DNA from: Candidatus Omnitrophota bacterium
GTDB lineage: Bacteria; Ratteibacteria; UBA8468; B48-G9; JAFGKM01
Length of the DNA stretch: 6,515 nucleotides
Direction: 5' to 3'
Assembly: GCA_023818745.1 (NCBI GenBank)
Contig: JAMWBY010000072.1
Location: 1-6,515, forward strand
Shown: positions 6,291-6,515 of the stretch, one piece after another
How the letters are laid out: every line of letters begins with the position of its first letter
How positions within the stretch are numbered: the stretch's first letter is position 1
Notes under the pieces: generated by a model
Databases searched by the model: none
The model's input: only the letters and a program-made list of their open reading frames with translations
Told to the model about the DNA's origin: nothing
Made by a program: the position numbers and the translations under genes

Positions 6291-6515
6291 ATGAAAATTT
6301 CAACGAGAGCAAGGTATGGATTGAGGGCTTTAATTGATTTAGGGGTTTATTATAAAAGTAGACCAGTTTTAGTTAAAGATATAGCAAAAAGGCAGAATTT
6401 ATCAGAAAGATATCTTGAACATATTATGCTTGCATTAAAGAAAGCAGGAATTTTAATGAGTATAAAAGGAGGGAAAGGTGGATATATGTTTTTAAGAGAC
6501 CCATCTGAAATTAAA
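6291..6515 (+). CDS. Rrf2-family transcriptional regulator, N-terminal part (runs off window)
   Basis: The ATG at 6291 opens a frame that is still open at the window end, giving 75 residues of a family usually ~130-160 long. 'MKISTRARYGLRALIDLG' is the typical Rrf2 N-terminus. 'VLVKDIAKRQNLSERYLEHI' covers the DNA-recognition helix-turn-helix, and 'LKKAGILMSIKGGKGGYMF' covers the wing with its GG-GGY signature, followed by 'LRDPSEI'. The family includes IscR, NsrR and CymR, which sense Fe-S cluster status, nitric oxide or cysteine supply. The diagnostic three-cysteine region would start around residue 90 and lies beyond the edge, so the subfamily cannot be told. A weak AGG (6279-6281) precedes the start by 9 nt. 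The gene has its own promoter and an overlapping palindrome, consistent with autoregulation. Genes downstream, often for cysteine desulfurase, are not visible. Confidence 0.95.
   Translation, partial: MKISTRARYGLRALIDLGVYYKSRPVLVKDIAKRQNLSERYLEHIMLALKKAGILMSIKGGKGGYMFLRDPSEIK

Overview
The window is strongly AT-rich (near 30% G+C by eye) and reads as bacterial chromosome. Every recognisable gene is on the + strand and packed tightly. The FAD-oxidoreductase fragment, the broken prolyl-oligopeptidase-like hydrolase and the broken secreted beta-propeller resemble families I associate with PVC-type and candidate-phylum bacteria (Lentisphaerota, Omnitrophota and similar). That placement is an impression, not a demonstrated assignment. 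I see no tRNA, rRNA, CRISPR array, insertion sequence or phage gene.

Left part (1-1401): the 3' end of an FAD-dependent oxidoreductase overlaps by 17 bp a gene for a cysteine-rich protein made of two tandem DUF1284-like halves. Only the second half keeps the full cysteine set. The next stretch (about 1422-1679) has no intact gene. It holds the two ends of an alpha/beta hydrolase joined by an in-frame deletion that removed the catalytic serine region.

Middle (1787-4505): an intact Memo-family protein (AmmeMemoRadiSam system protein B) is followed after 1 bp by a 634-residue multi-pass membrane protein. That protein looks like a GT-C/family-39-type glycosyltransferase with a soluble C-terminal domain. 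Its coding sequence contains three tandem copies of an 8-nt unit.

Right part (4502-6515): a secreted beta-propeller gene starts in an ATGA overlap with the glycosyltransferase stop codon and is broken by at least four frame disruptions. Three of them are repaired by adding or removing one base in a homopolymer run. At the right edge an Rrf2-family regulator begins, with a TTGACA/TATAAT promoter overlapped by a near-perfect 21-bp odd-length palindrome that is probably its own operator.

Two unrelated genes are decaying here while their neighbours stay intact, which suggests ongoing gene loss. I found no convincing new multi-gene system. The best leads are the Rrf2 operator, the asymmetric DUF1284 tandem protein, the homopolymer-centred breakage of the propeller gene, and the octamer repeat in the membrane glycosyltransferase.
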